NCBI RefSeq assembly: GCF_001636055.1 | Contig: NZ_CP011789.1 | Coordinates: 5,678,501 to 5,742,500 of the forward strand | Direction: 5' to 3' | From: Pseudomonas putida | GTDB lineage: Bacteria > Pseudomonadota > Gammaproteobacteria > Pseudomonadales > Pseudomonadaceae | DNA: 64,000 nt | Shown here: piece by piece, positions 28,474-37,175 of the stretch | How the letters are laid out: every line of letters begins with the position of its first letter | Position numbering within the stretch: the stretch's first letter is position 1 | The notes under the pieces: model-generated | Database searches by the model: none | Seen by the model: the letters and a program-made list of their open reading frames with translations, nothing else | Told to the model about the DNA's origin: nothing | Translations under genes and position numbers: made by a program

Positions 28474-30214
28474 ACGCGGCCGCGCCGTCCTTGACCACCA
28501 GGATGTCTTCCATGATCAGGTATTGCAGATCCGAACCGTAGAACATGTTCAGCGCGTCGGTAGGCGAGCAGATCATCGGCTCGCCACGGCGATTGAGCGA
28601 AGTGTTCAGCGACACGCCGTTGCCGGTCAGCTCCTCGAGCGCCTTCATCATGTCGTAGTAGCGCGGGTTGTACTCACGCTTGAGCACCTGGGCACGCGAG
28701 GTGCCATCCTCGTGCACCACTTCCGGCACACGGGTCTTCCACTCTTCGGCCACTTCGAAAGTGAAGGTCATGAACGGCGCGGGATGGTCGATCTTGATCA
28801 TCTGCGGTGCAACGGTGTCGAGCATCGACGGGCAGAATGGTCTCCAGCGCTCGCGGAACTTGATCTGCTCGTTGATACGATCGGCGACGTTCGGCACGCT
28901 CGGGCAGCCGATGATCGAACGACCACCCAGTGCACGCGGGCCGAACTCCATGCGGCCCTGGAACCAGGCCACCGGATTGCCGTCGACCATGATCTTGGCG
29001 ATGCGCTGCGGCATGTCGTTGAGCTTGCGCCACTTCGGCGCATTCGGATGGCGGGCACAGGCAGCGATAACGTCCTCGTTGGAGTACGCAGGGCCGAGGT
29101 AGACGTGCTCCATCTTCTCGACCGGCACGCCACGGGCGTGGGACACGTAGGCCGCTGCACCGACCGCGGTACCGGCGTCGCCGGAGGCCGGCTGGACGAA
29201 CAGCTCCTTGAGGTCGGGGCGGGCGATGATCTTCTGGTTCAGCTTGACGTTCAGCGCACAGCCACCGGCGAAGGCCAGCTTGCCGGTCTCTTTGAGGATG
29301 TCGCCCAGGTAATGGTCGATCATCTGCAAGGCGAGCTTTTCGAACAGCGCCTGCATGCTGGCCGCGTAATGGATGTACGGCTCGTCGGCGATATCGCCTT
29401 CGCGCTTGGGGCCCAGCCATTCGATCAGCTTGGGTGAGAAGTAGAAGCCCTTGCCCTTCTCTTTATAGCGACGCAGGCCGATAACGTTGGCGTACTCGGT
29501 GTTGATCACCAGTTCGCCGTTCTCGAAGCTGGCCAGACGGGAGAAATCGTACTTGCTGGCGTCGCCATACGGGGCCATGCCCATGACCTTGAACTCGCCA
29601 TCGAGCATCTCGAAGCCCAGGAACTCGGTGATCGCGCCGTACAGGCCGCCCAGCGAATCCGGGTCGAAGAACTCCTTGATCTTGTGGATCTTGCCGTTTT
29701 CGCCGTAGCCGAAGAAGGTGGTGGCGTACTCGCCCTTGCCGTCGATACCCAGGATCGCGGTCTTTTCCTTGAAGCCCGAGCAGTGATAAGCGCTGGAGGC
29801 GTGGGCCAGGTGGTGCTCGACCGGTTCGATCTTGACCTTTTTCGGGTCGAAGCCCAGTTGCTCCAGGCACCAGACGATCTTCTTGCGGTAGCGCTTGTAG
29901 CGACGGTTGCCCATCAGGATCGCATCGAGGGCGCGGTCCGGGGCGTACCAGTAGCGCTTGGCGTAGTGCCAGCGGGCCTTGCCGAACAGGCTGATGGGGG
30001 CGAACGGAATGGCCACCACATCAACGTCGGACGGTTTGATACCGGCCTGCTCCAGGCAGAACTTCGCCGATTCGTAGGGCATGCGGTTCTTCGCATGCTT
30101 GTCACGCACGAAGCGCTCTTCTTCTGCAGCGGCAACCAGCTTGCCGTCGATGTACAAGGCCGCGGAAGGGTCATGGCTAAGGGCGCCGGACAGGCCAAGA
30201 ATCGTCAATGCCAA
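28457..30214 (-). CDS. wapO: NodU-type carbamoyltransferase (LPS core carbamoylation)
   Basis: A 585-residue O-carbamoyltransferase of the NodU/CmcH family, which transfers carbamoyl from carbamoyl phosphate via an adenylate. The N-terminal Kae1-like domain has GLSGALSHDPSAAL, EHHLAHASSAYH (metal-binding HxxxH) and FAGGCALNVKLNQ; the C-terminal domain has FQGRMEFGPRALGGRS. In Pseudomonas a gene in this position (PA5005) is assigned to carbamoylation of inner-core heptose. The start is a TTG at 30214 with AGAGG 8 nt upstream. First gene of the coupled run down to ssg. Confidence 0.87.
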   Translation of the reverse strand: MALTILGLSGALSHDPSAALYIDGKLVAAAEEERFVRDKHAKNRMPYESAKFCLEQAGIKPSDVDVVAIPFAPISLFGKARWHYAKRYWYAPDRALDAILMGNRRYKRYRKKIVWCLEQLGFDPKKVKIEPVEHHLAHASSAYHCSGFKEKTAILGIDGKGEYATTFFGYGENGKIHKIKEFFDPDSLGGLYGAITEFLGFEMLDGEFKVMGMAPYGDASKYDFSRLASFENGELVINTEYANVIGLRRYKEKGKGFYFSPKLIEWLGPKREGDIADEPYIHYAASMQALFEKLALQMIDHYLGDILKETGKLAFAGGCALNVKLNQKIIARPDLKELFVQPASGDAGTAVGAAAYVSHARGVPVEKMEHVYLGPAYSNEDVIAACARHPNAPKWRKLNDMPQRIAKIMVDGNPVAWFQGRMEFGPRALGGRSIIGCPSVPNVADRINEQIKFRERWRPFCPSMLDTVAPQMIKIDHPAPFMTFTFEVAEEWKTRVPEVVHEDGTSRAQVLKREYNPRYYDMMKALEELTGNGVSLNTSLNRRGEPMICSPTDALNMFYGSDLQYLIMEDILVVKDGAAAYDQPL

Positions 30215-30330
30215 GGGACTAGCCTCTTCATTCGGTAGAGATGCGCCAGCGGCCTCGTGGGCGGCTGGCGGCTAAAGGGCGGGATTATAACGCAAAGATC
30301 AGGGACACACTGCCCCTTGTGGGAGCGGGG

Positions 30331-31167
30331 TTATTCGGCGATCAGCCAGTCCATGCGGAAGCTGCCCGCCGCCTGTGCCAGCTCCCTGGCCAGCCAGGGC
30401 AGCAGCTCCTTGAGCTCCTCCTCCAGCCCCCATGGCGGGTTGGCGATGGCGAGGCCCGAGCCGTTCAGCCCCTGCGGGCTGTCCTGGTGATGCACATAGA
30501 GTTCGACGCGCAGCAGCTTGGGCGCGCCGGTGCTGGTCAGGTCCTGGTAGAAACGGGTCAGCGAGCGCTGGTCCTTGATCGGATACCAGATGGCCGCGAC
30601 GGTCTGGCGCATGCGACCGATCGCCTCCTTCATCGCCACGGTGCAGCGCTTGAGTTCGTCGGCCTGCTCGAAGGGCGGGTCGATCAGCATGATCGCGCGC
30701 TTTTCCTGCACCGGCAGCAGCGCGCGCGGCACATGCCAGCCCTCGCCCAGGTGCACGGTGACCCGCGGATCCTTCTTCATGTTTTCCTTGAGCAAAGGCC
30801 CGTCTTCGGGGTGTTTCTCGTTGAGCAGTGCGCGATCCTGCTGGCGCATCAGGCGCCGTGCCAACTCCGGCGAGCCGGGGTAGTAGCGCAACTCGCCATC
30901 GGCGTTGAGGCGCTTGATGATGCGCAGGTAGTCAGCGGTGGCAGCCGGCAGGTCTTCACGATTCCACAGGCGGGCAACGCCTTCGAGATATTCACCGGTA
31001 CGCGTGGCCTGGTCGCCTTGCAGGTCGTACAGACCCAGGCCGGCGTGGGTGTCGATATAGGCGAACGGCTGTTCCTTGCGCGACATCAAGGCGATGAGGC
31101 GGGTCAGCACGATGTGCTTGAGGACGTCGGCATGATTGCCGGCGTGGAAGGCGTGACGATAGTTCAT
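30331..31167 (-). CDS. rlmJ: 23S rRNA (adenine2030-N6)-methyltransferase
   Basis: RlmJ methylates A2030 of 23S rRNA using S-adenosylmethionine. The 278-residue protein starts MNYRHAFHAGNHADVLKH, the diagnostic N-terminus, and has the amino-methyltransferase catalytic motif IDPPFE in AIMLIDPPFEQADE. The ATG at 31167 is chosen because the frame upstream reads through the REP element at 31248. A single gene between the LPS cluster and putP. Confidence 0.95.
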   Translation of the reverse strand: MNYRHAFHAGNHADVLKHIVLTRLIALMSRKEQPFAYIDTHAGLGLYDLQGDQATRTGEYLEGVARLWNREDLPAATADYLRIIKRLNADGELRYYPGSPELARRLMRQQDRALLNEKHPEDGPLLKENMKKDPRVTVHLGEGWHVPRALLPVQEKRAIMLIDPPFEQADELKRCTVAMKEAIGRMRQTVAAIWYPIKDQRSLTRFYQDLTSTGAPKLLRVELYVHHQDSPQGLNGSGLAIANPPWGLEEELKELLPWLARELAQAAGSFRMDWLIAE

Positions 31168-31247
31168 GGCAACTCCTGCGGGGGCGGCAAGTTTACCTTG
31201 CCTTGCGGGCGGAGTCAGGCCTGGCCGTCGATCGGCACAAGGGCCAT

Positions 31248-31290
31248 TCGCGGGCAGGCCCGCCCCCACAGGAGCGGGCCCGCCCGCGAA
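31248..31290. repeat. REP inverted pair between putP and rlmJ
   Basis: Two arms of about 20 bp (31248-31267 and 31271-31290) with the core GCGGGC...GCCCGC face each other across 3 nt; pairing is near perfect. It lies after the putP stop and before rlmJ and could act as a terminator-like hairpin. Confidence 0.75.
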
Positions 31291-31315
31291 GCAGCCGTCG
31301 CCGGATCAGCAGGTG

Positions 31316-32794
31316 TTACTTGTCTGCGTGATATGCAGCATCAGCCGTTTCAAACCGCGAAACCATGCTGCCGCTCGGACGCCCCAGCTTGCTCACCACG
31401 ATGATGGCGATGGTGGCGAACAGGAAGCCCGGGATGATTTCGTACAGGCCAAGCCCGACGTAGTTCTTCCACAGGATCACGGTCAGTGCACCCACCACGA
31501 TCCCCGCCAGGGCACCGTTGCGGGTCATGCCCTTCCACAATACCGACAGCAGCACCACCGGCCCGAACGCAGCACCGAAGCCCGCCCAGGCATAAGCCAC
31601 GAGGCCCAGCACACGGTTGTCAGGGTTCGCCGCCAGCGCGATGGCGATCAATGCCACGGCCAGCACCATCATTCGACCGACCCAGACCAGCTCGGTCTGC
31701 GAAGCACCCTTGCGCAGGAAAGCCTTGTAGAAGTCCTCGGTCAGTGCACTCGAGCACACCAGCAACTGGCAGCTCAGGGTGCTCATGACTGCCGCCAGGA
31801 TGGCCGACAGCAGCACACCGGCGACCCACGGATTGAACAGGATCTTCGCCAGCTCGATGAACACACGCTCGTGGTTCTCGGTGACCGGGCCGGCCAGATC
31901 AGGGTTGGCCGAGAAGTAGGCGATGCCGAAGAAGCCCACGGCGCAAGTGCCGGCCAGGCACAGGATCATCCAGGTCATGGAGATGCGGCGTGCGTTGGCG
32001 ATCGACTTCACCGAGTCGGCAGCCATGAAACGCGCCAGGATGTGCGGCTGGCCGAAGTAGCCCAGGCCCCAACCCATCAGCGAGATGATGCCGATGAAGG
32101 TAGCGCCGCGGAACATGTCGAAGTTCGCCGCGTTCTGCGCTTCGATCGCCAGCATCGTGGTGTCGAAGCCGCCGGTGGAGATCAGCACGATGATCGGCGT
32201 GAGGATCAGCGCGAAGATCATCAGCGACGCCTGCACGGTGTCGGTCCAGCTCACCGCCAGGAAACCACCGACGAAGGTGTAGGCGATAGTCGCCGCAGCA
32301 CCGGCCCACAGCGCTGTCTCGTAGGACATGCCGAAGGTGCTTTCGAACAGACGCGCGCCGGCAACGATGCCCGAGGCGCAGTAGATGGTGAAGAACACCA
32401 GGATCACGATGGCCGAGATCACCCGCAACAGGCCGCTGTTGTCTTCGAAACGGCTGGCGAAGTAGTCGGGCAGCGTCAGCGCATCACCGTTGTGCTCGGT
32501 CTGCACCCTCAGACGGCCGGCGACGAACAGCCAGTTCAGGTAGGCACCGACAGTCAGGCCGATGGCGATCCAGGCCTCCGACAGGCCCGACATGTAGATG
32601 GCGCCCGGCAGGCCCATCAGCAGCCAGCCGCTCATGTCGGAAGCGCCAGCAGAAAGCGCGGTGACCACGCTGCCGAGGCTGCGACCGCCGAGGATGTAGT
32701 CGGAGAGGTTCTTGGTGGAGCGATAGGCCGCGAAGCCGATCAGCACCATTGCCGCGATGTAGATCACAAAGGTGATCGTGATTGGATTGCCCAT
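31316..32794 (-). CDS. putP: Sodium/proline symporter
   Basis: PutP imports proline with Na+ across the inner membrane. The 492-residue protein has about 13 hydrophobic helices and sodium:solute symporter family blocks such as YILGGRSLGSVVTALSAGASDMSGWLLMGLPG in sequence, and AGFGAAFGPVVLLSVLWKGMTRNGA. It is divergent from putA across a 357-bp region with repeated GTTGCA sites, so PutA should repress both genes when proline is scarce. Confidence 0.96.
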   Translation of the reverse strand: MGNPITITFVIYIAAMVLIGFAAYRSTKNLSDYILGGRSLGSVVTALSAGASDMSGWLLMGLPGAIYMSGLSEAWIAIGLTVGAYLNWLFVAGRLRVQTEHNGDALTLPDYFASRFEDNSGLLRVISAIVILVFFTIYCASGIVAGARLFESTFGMSYETALWAGAAATIAYTFVGGFLAVSWTDTVQASLMIFALILTPIIVLISTGGFDTTMLAIEAQNAANFDMFRGATFIGIISLMGWGLGYFGQPHILARFMAADSVKSIANARRISMTWMILCLAGTCAVGFFGIAYFSANPDLAGPVTENHERVFIELAKILFNPWVAGVLLSAILAAVMSTLSCQLLVCSSALTEDFYKAFLRKGASQTELVWVGRMMVLAVALIAIALAANPDNRVLGLVAYAWAGFGAAFGPVVLLSVLWKGMTRNGALAGIVVGALTVILWKNYVGLGLYEIIPGFLFATIAIIVVSKLGRPSGSMVSRFETADAAYHADK

Positions 32795-33151
32795 GGTTGT
32801 GCCCTGGCGTTGTTGTTATCTCTTGCACCCGACTTTCGTGAGACGGTTGCACCCAGGCGGCGAATCCTATGCAACAACATGAATCGGGTGCAACCATTTT
32901 TCATTTGCAAGTTGCACCTGGAAATGTCTTTTCAGTTAAAACCCCTTTTTTGCTCCTTTTTGAAGCAAAAGCGACGCTTTTAATAAGCAAAGGCAGCAAA
33001 AACGACCCTTTCCGCTGTTTAGCGTCTTGCGCCGGACGAGTTGCACCTTTTTCATGAAAAATTCGGGTTGCACCCGGTTGCACCCGAGAGGTGCCTGGCG
33101 CTAATCTTGCCGCCAGCTTAGCCACGCCCGTGGCAATAACGAGGATAAGAA
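32795..33151. promoter_or_regulatory. put control region with seven GTTGCA sites
   Basis: This 357-bp gap between divergent putP and putA has no gene. Exact GTTGCA hexamers, the known operator core of the E. coli PutA ribbon-helix-helix domain, occur at 32846, 32911, 33040, 33067 and 33077 on the plus strand and at 32870 and 32889 (as TGCAAC) on the minus strand. Four cluster next to putP and three next to putA; most extend to GTTGCACC. The middle (about 32920-33030) is AT-rich and probably holds the promoters. Confidence 0.85.
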
Positions 33152-36100
33152 ATGGCGACGACCACCCTTGGGGTCAAACTCGACGACCCGACCCGTGAGC
33201 GACTCAAAGCGGCTGCGCAGTCCATCGACCGCACCCCGCACTGGTTGATCAAGCAAGCGATCTTCAATTACCTGGAGAAGCTCGAGGGTGGTGCAACCCT
33301 GAACGAAATCAACGGCCACGCCGCACAGCTCGGTGACGACGCCGGCGAACTTCCGGCCGACCACGCCCACCAGTGCTTCCTCGAATTCGCCGAAAGCATT
33401 CTGCCGCAGTCCGTGCTGCGCGCAGCGATCACCGCAGCCTACCGTCGCCCCGAGCAGGAAGTGGTGCCGATGCTGCTGGAGCAGGCACGCCTGCCGGCCC
33501 CGCTGGCCGAAGCGACCAACAAGATGGCCGCAGGCCTGGCCGACAAGCTGCGCAACCAGAAGAGCGCCAGCGGCCGCGCCGGCATCGTCCAGGGCCTGCT
33601 GCAGGAGTTCTCGCTGTCGTCCCAGGAAGGCGTGGCGTTGATGTGCCTGGCCGAAGCCCTGCTGCGCATCCCCGACAAAGGTACCCGCGACGCGCTGATC
33701 CGCGACAAGATCAGCACGGGCAACTGGCAGCCACACCTGGGCAACAGCCCATCGCTGTTCGTCAATGCCGCCACCTGGGGCCTGCTGCTGACTGGCAAGC
33801 TCGTCTCCACCCACAACGAATCCGGCCTGACCTCCTCGCTCACCCGCATCATCGGCAAGAGTGGCGAGCCGATGATCCGCAAGGGTGTCGACATGGCCAT
33901 GCGCCTGATGGGCGAGCAATTCGTCACCGGCGAGACCATCGCCGAAGCCCTGGCCAACGCCAGCCGCTTCGAATCCAAGGGCTTCCGCTACAGCTACGAC
34001 ATGCTCGGCGAAGCCGCGCTGACCGAGCACGACGCCCAGAAGTACCTGGCCTCCTACGAGCAGGCGATCCACTCGATCGGCAAGGCCTCGCACGGGCGCG
34101 GCATCTATGAAGGCCCGGGCATCTCGATCAAGCTCTCGGCGCTGCACCCGCGCTACAGCCGCGCGCAATACGAGCGCGTGATGGAAGAACTGTACCCGCG
34201 CCTGCTGTCGCTGACCCAACTGGCCAAGCACTACGACATCGGCCTGAACATCGACGCGGAGGAAGCCGACCGCCTGGAGCTGTCGCTGGACCTGCTCGAA
34301 CGCCTGTGCTTCGAGCCGTCACTGGCGGGCTGGAACGGTATCGGTTTCGTCATCCAGGCCTACCAGAAGCGCTGCCCGTACGTGATCGACTCGGTCATCG
34401 ACCTGGCCAAGCGCAGCCGTCACCGCCTGATGATCCGCCTGGTCAAGGGCGCCTACTGGGACAGCGAGATCAAGCGCGCCCAGGTCGAAGGCCTGGAGGG
34501 GTACCCGGTCTACACCCGCAAGGTCTATACCGACGTGTCCTACATCGCCTGCGCCCGCAAGCTGTTGTCGGTGCCGGAAGCCATCTACCCGCAGTTCGCC
34601 ACGCACAACGCCCACACCTTGTCGGCCATCTACCATATTGCCGGCCAGAACTATTACCCAGGCCAGTACGAGTTCCAGTGCCTGCACGGCATGGGCGAGC
34701 CTCTGTACGAGCAGGTCGTCGGCAAGATCGCCGATGGCAAGCTGAACCGTCCGTGCCGTGTCTATGCGCCGGTCGGCACCCACGAAACCCTGCTGGCCTA
34801 CCTGGTGCGTCGTCTGCTGGAAAACGGCGCCAACACCTCGTTCGTCAACCGGATCGCCGACCACTCGATCTCCATCCAGGAACTGGTCGCCGACCCAGTC
34901 GCGAGCATCGAGCGCATGGCCACCCAGGAAGGCAGCATCGGCCTGCCGCATCCGCGCATTCCACTGCCGCGCGACCTCTATGGCAGCGAGCGCGCCAACT
35001 CGGCTGGCATCGACATGGCCAACGAACACCGCCTGGCGTCGCTGTCCTGCGCCATGCTGGCAACCGCACACAACGACTGGAAGGCTGCCCCGCTGCTGGC
35101 CTGCGCCACCAGCCAGGAAGCCGCTGCGCCAGTGCTCAACCCAGCCGATCACCGCGATGTGGTGGGCCATGTGCAAGAGGCGAGCGTCACCGACGTCGAC
35201 AACGCCATCCAGTGTGCCCTCAATGCCGCGCCAATCTGGCAAGCCACCCCGCCGGCCGAGCGCGCCGCGATCCTGGAGCGCACCGCCGACCTGATGGAAG
35301 CCGAGATCCAGCCGCTGATGGGCCTGCTCATCCGCGAGGCTGGCAAGACCTTCGCCAACGCCATCGCCGAAGTGCGCGAAGCCGTGGACTTCCTGCGCTA
35401 CTACGCAGTGCAGGCGCGCAACGACTTCAGCAACGACGCCTGCCGCCCGCTCGGCCCGGTCGTGTGCATCAGCCCATGGAACTTCCCTCTGGCGATCTTC
35501 ACCGGCCAGGTGGCCGCCGCACTGGCCGCCGGTAACCCGGTGCTGGCCAAGCCGGCCGAACAGACCCCGCTGGTCGCGGCCCAGGCCGTGCGCCTGTTGC
35601 TCGAAGCCGGTATCCCTGAAGGCGTGCTGCAACTGCTGCCGGGGCGCGGCGAAACCGTCGGCGCCGGCCTGGTCGGCGACGAGCGGGTCAAGGGCGTGAT
35701 GTTCACCGGCTCCACCGAAGTCGCGCGCCTGCTGCAACGCAACGTCGCCGGTCGCCTGGATGCCCAGGGTCGTCCGATCCCGCTGATCGCCGAAACCGGC
35801 GGGCAGAACGCGATGATCGTCGACTCTTCGGCGCTGACCGAACAGGTGGTGATCGATGTAGTGTCGTCGGCCTTCGACAGCGCCGGCCAGCGCTGCTCGG
35901 CGCTGCGCGTGCTGTGCCTGCAGGAAGATTCCGCCGACCGCGTGATCGAGATGCTCAAGGGCGCCATGGCGCAGAACCGCATGGGCAACCCCGAGCGCCT
36001 GTCGGTGGACATCGGCCCGGTGATCGACGCAGAAGCCAAGGCTGGCATCGAGAAGCACATCCAGGCCATGCGTGAGAAAGGTCGCAGCGTCTACCAGGTG

Positions 36101-37102
36101 GCCATCGCCGAATCCGAGGAGTGCAAGCGCGGCACCTTCGTCATGCCTACCCTGATCGAGCTGGAAAGCTTCGACGAACTCAAGCGCGAGATCTTCGGCC
36201 CGGTGCTGCACGTGGTGCGCTACAACCGCAAGCACCTCGACCAGCTGATCGCGCAGATCAACGCCTCCGGCTACGGCCTGACGCTGGGCGTGCACACCCG
36301 CATCGACGAGACCATCGCCAAGGTGGTGGACAACGTCAACGCCGGCAACATGTACGTCAACCGCAACATCGTCGGTGCCGTGGTCGGCGTGCAGCCATTC
36401 GGTGGTGAAGGGCTGTCCGGCACCGGCCCGAAAGCCGGTGGCCCGCTGTACCTGTACCGCCTGCTGTCGACCCGTCCGGCTGACGCCATCGCCCGCCACT
36501 TCCAGCGCGCCGACGGTGAGACCAAGGCCGACACCACCCTGCGCGACCAACTGCTCAAGCCGCTGCAGGTGCTCAAGGCCTGGGCTTCGAGCAACCAGCC
36601 CGAGCTGGTGGAACTGTGCGAGCAGTTCGCCGAACAGTCGCAAAGTGGCATCACCCGTGTCCTGCCTGGCCCGACCGGCGAGCGCAACACCTACACCGTA
36701 TTGCCTCGCGAGCATGTGCTGTGCCTGGCCGACAACGAGGCTGACCTGCTCGCGCAGTTCGCCGCGGTGCTGGCAGTGGGCAGCTCGGCGGTGTGGGCCG
36801 ACGGCGAGCCGGCCAAGGGCCTGCGCGGACGCCTGCCGAAAGAACTGCAAGGCAAGATCAAGCTGGTGGCCGACTGGAGCAAGGATGAAGTGGCGTTCGA
36901 CGCGGTCATCCATCACGGCGACTCCGACCAGTTGCGTGCGGTGTGCCAGCAGGTCGCCAAGCGTGCCGGTGCCATCGTGGGTGTGCATGGGCTGTCCAGC
37001 GGTGATCAGCAGATCGCGCTGGAGCGGTTGGTGATCGAGCGTGCGGTGAGCGTGAATACCGCGGCTGCGGGGGGTAACGCCAGCCTGATGACCATCGGCT
37101 GA
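33152..37102 (+). CDS. putA: Trifunctional proline utilisation protein PutA
   Basis: PutA oxidises proline to glutamate in two steps at the membrane face and also represses the put genes. The 1316-residue protein has, in order: a ribbon-helix-helix DNA-binding domain (1-47, MATTTLGVKLDDPTRERLK), a FAD proline dehydrogenase barrel (about 260-570, with LVKGAYWDSEIKRAQ and ATHNAHT), and an NAD-dependent aldehyde dehydrogenase (about 640-1110) with ETGGQNAMIVD (Glu) and SAGQRCSALRVL (catalytic Cys). A C-terminal domain follows. Length matches long trifunctional PutA. AGGA precedes the ATG. Confidence 0.97.
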   Translation: MATTTLGVKLDDPTRERLKAAAQSIDRTPHWLIKQAIFNYLEKLEGGATLNEINGHAAQLGDDAGELPADHAHQCFLEFAESILPQSVLRAAITAAYRRPEQEVVPMLLEQARLPAPLAEATNKMAAGLADKLRNQKSASGRAGIVQGLLQEFSLSSQEGVALMCLAEALLRIPDKGTRDALIRDKISTGNWQPHLGNSPSLFVNAATWGLLLTGKLVSTHNESGLTSSLTRIIGKSGEPMIRKGVDMAMRLMGEQFVTGETIAEALANASRFESKGFRYSYDMLGEAALTEHDAQKYLASYEQAIHSIGKASHGRGIYEGPGISIKLSALHPRYSRAQYERVMEELYPRLLSLTQLAKHYDIGLNIDAEEADRLELSLDLLERLCFEPSLAGWNGIGFVIQAYQKRCPYVIDSVIDLAKRSRHRLMIRLVKGAYWDSEIKRAQVEGLEGYPVYTRKVYTDVSYIACARKLLSVPEAIYPQFATHNAHTLSAIYHIAGQNYYPGQYEFQCLHGMGEPLYEQVVGKIADGKLNRPCRVYAPVGTHETLLAYLVRRLLENGANTSFVNRIADHSISIQELVADPVASIERMATQEGSIGLPHPRIPLPRDLYGSERANSAGIDMANEHRLASLSCAMLATAHNDWKAAPLLACATSQEAAAPVLNPADHRDVVGHVQEASVTDVDNAIQCALNAAPIWQATPPAERAAILERTADLMEAEIQPLMGLLIREAGKTFANAIAEVREAVDFLRYYAVQARNDFSNDACRPLGPVVCISPWNFPLAIFTGQVAAALAAGNPVLAKPAEQTPLVAAQAVRLLLEAGIPEGVLQLLPGRGETVGAGLVGDERVKGVMFTGSTEVARLLQRNVAGRLDAQGRPIPLIAETGGQNAMIVDSSALTEQVVIDVVSSAFDSAGQRCSALRVLCLQEDSADRVIEMLKGAMAQNRMGNPERLSVDIGPVIDAEAKAGIEKHIQAMREKGRSVYQVAIAESEECKRGTFVMPTLIELESFDELKREIFGPVLHVVRYNRKHLDQLIAQINASGYGLTLGVHTRIDETIAKVVDNVNAGNMYVNRNIVGAVVGVQPFGGEGLSGTGPKAGGPLYLYRLLSTRPADAIARHFQRADGETKADTTLRDQLLKPLQVLKAWASSNQPELVELCEQFAEQSQSGITRVLPGPTGERNTYTVLPREHVLCLADNEADLLAQFAAVLAVGSSAVWADGEPAKGLRGRLPKELQGKIKLVADWSKDEVAFDAVIHHGDSDQLRAVCQQVAKRAGAIVGVHGLSSGDQQIALERLVIERAVSVNTAAAGGNASLMTIG

Positions 37103-37113
37103 CCGTACTGACG

Positions 37114-37141
37114 CCATCGCGGGCAAGCCCGCTCCCACCGG
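37114..37141 (+). repeat. Single REP after putA
   Basis: One copy of the Pseudomonas REP (core GCGGGCAAGCCCGCTCCC) lies 12 bp after putA. A partial second arm (TCGCGGGCAACCC, 37161-37173) follows, and CCACCG / CGGTGG can pair between them. Confidence 0.75.
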
Positions 37142-37175
37142 TTCAGCAGCGAAACGGTGGTCGCGGGCAACCCAC

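Noticed and set aside
31166..32983. A 605-codon plus-strand frame opposite putP
   Set aside because: PutP on the minus strand has full symporter motifs; this frame is His/Asp/Gln-rich and runs into the PutA operator region.
34319..37138. A 939-codon minus-strand open frame opposite putA
   Set aside because: Antisense to the entire PutA dehydrogenase part, low-complexity composition, no ribosome-binding site and no recognisable motif.
37103..37175. Search for an immunity gene after the RHS toxin
   Set aside because: Only 73 bp separate the toxin stop from putA, filled by a REP; no reading frame fits.
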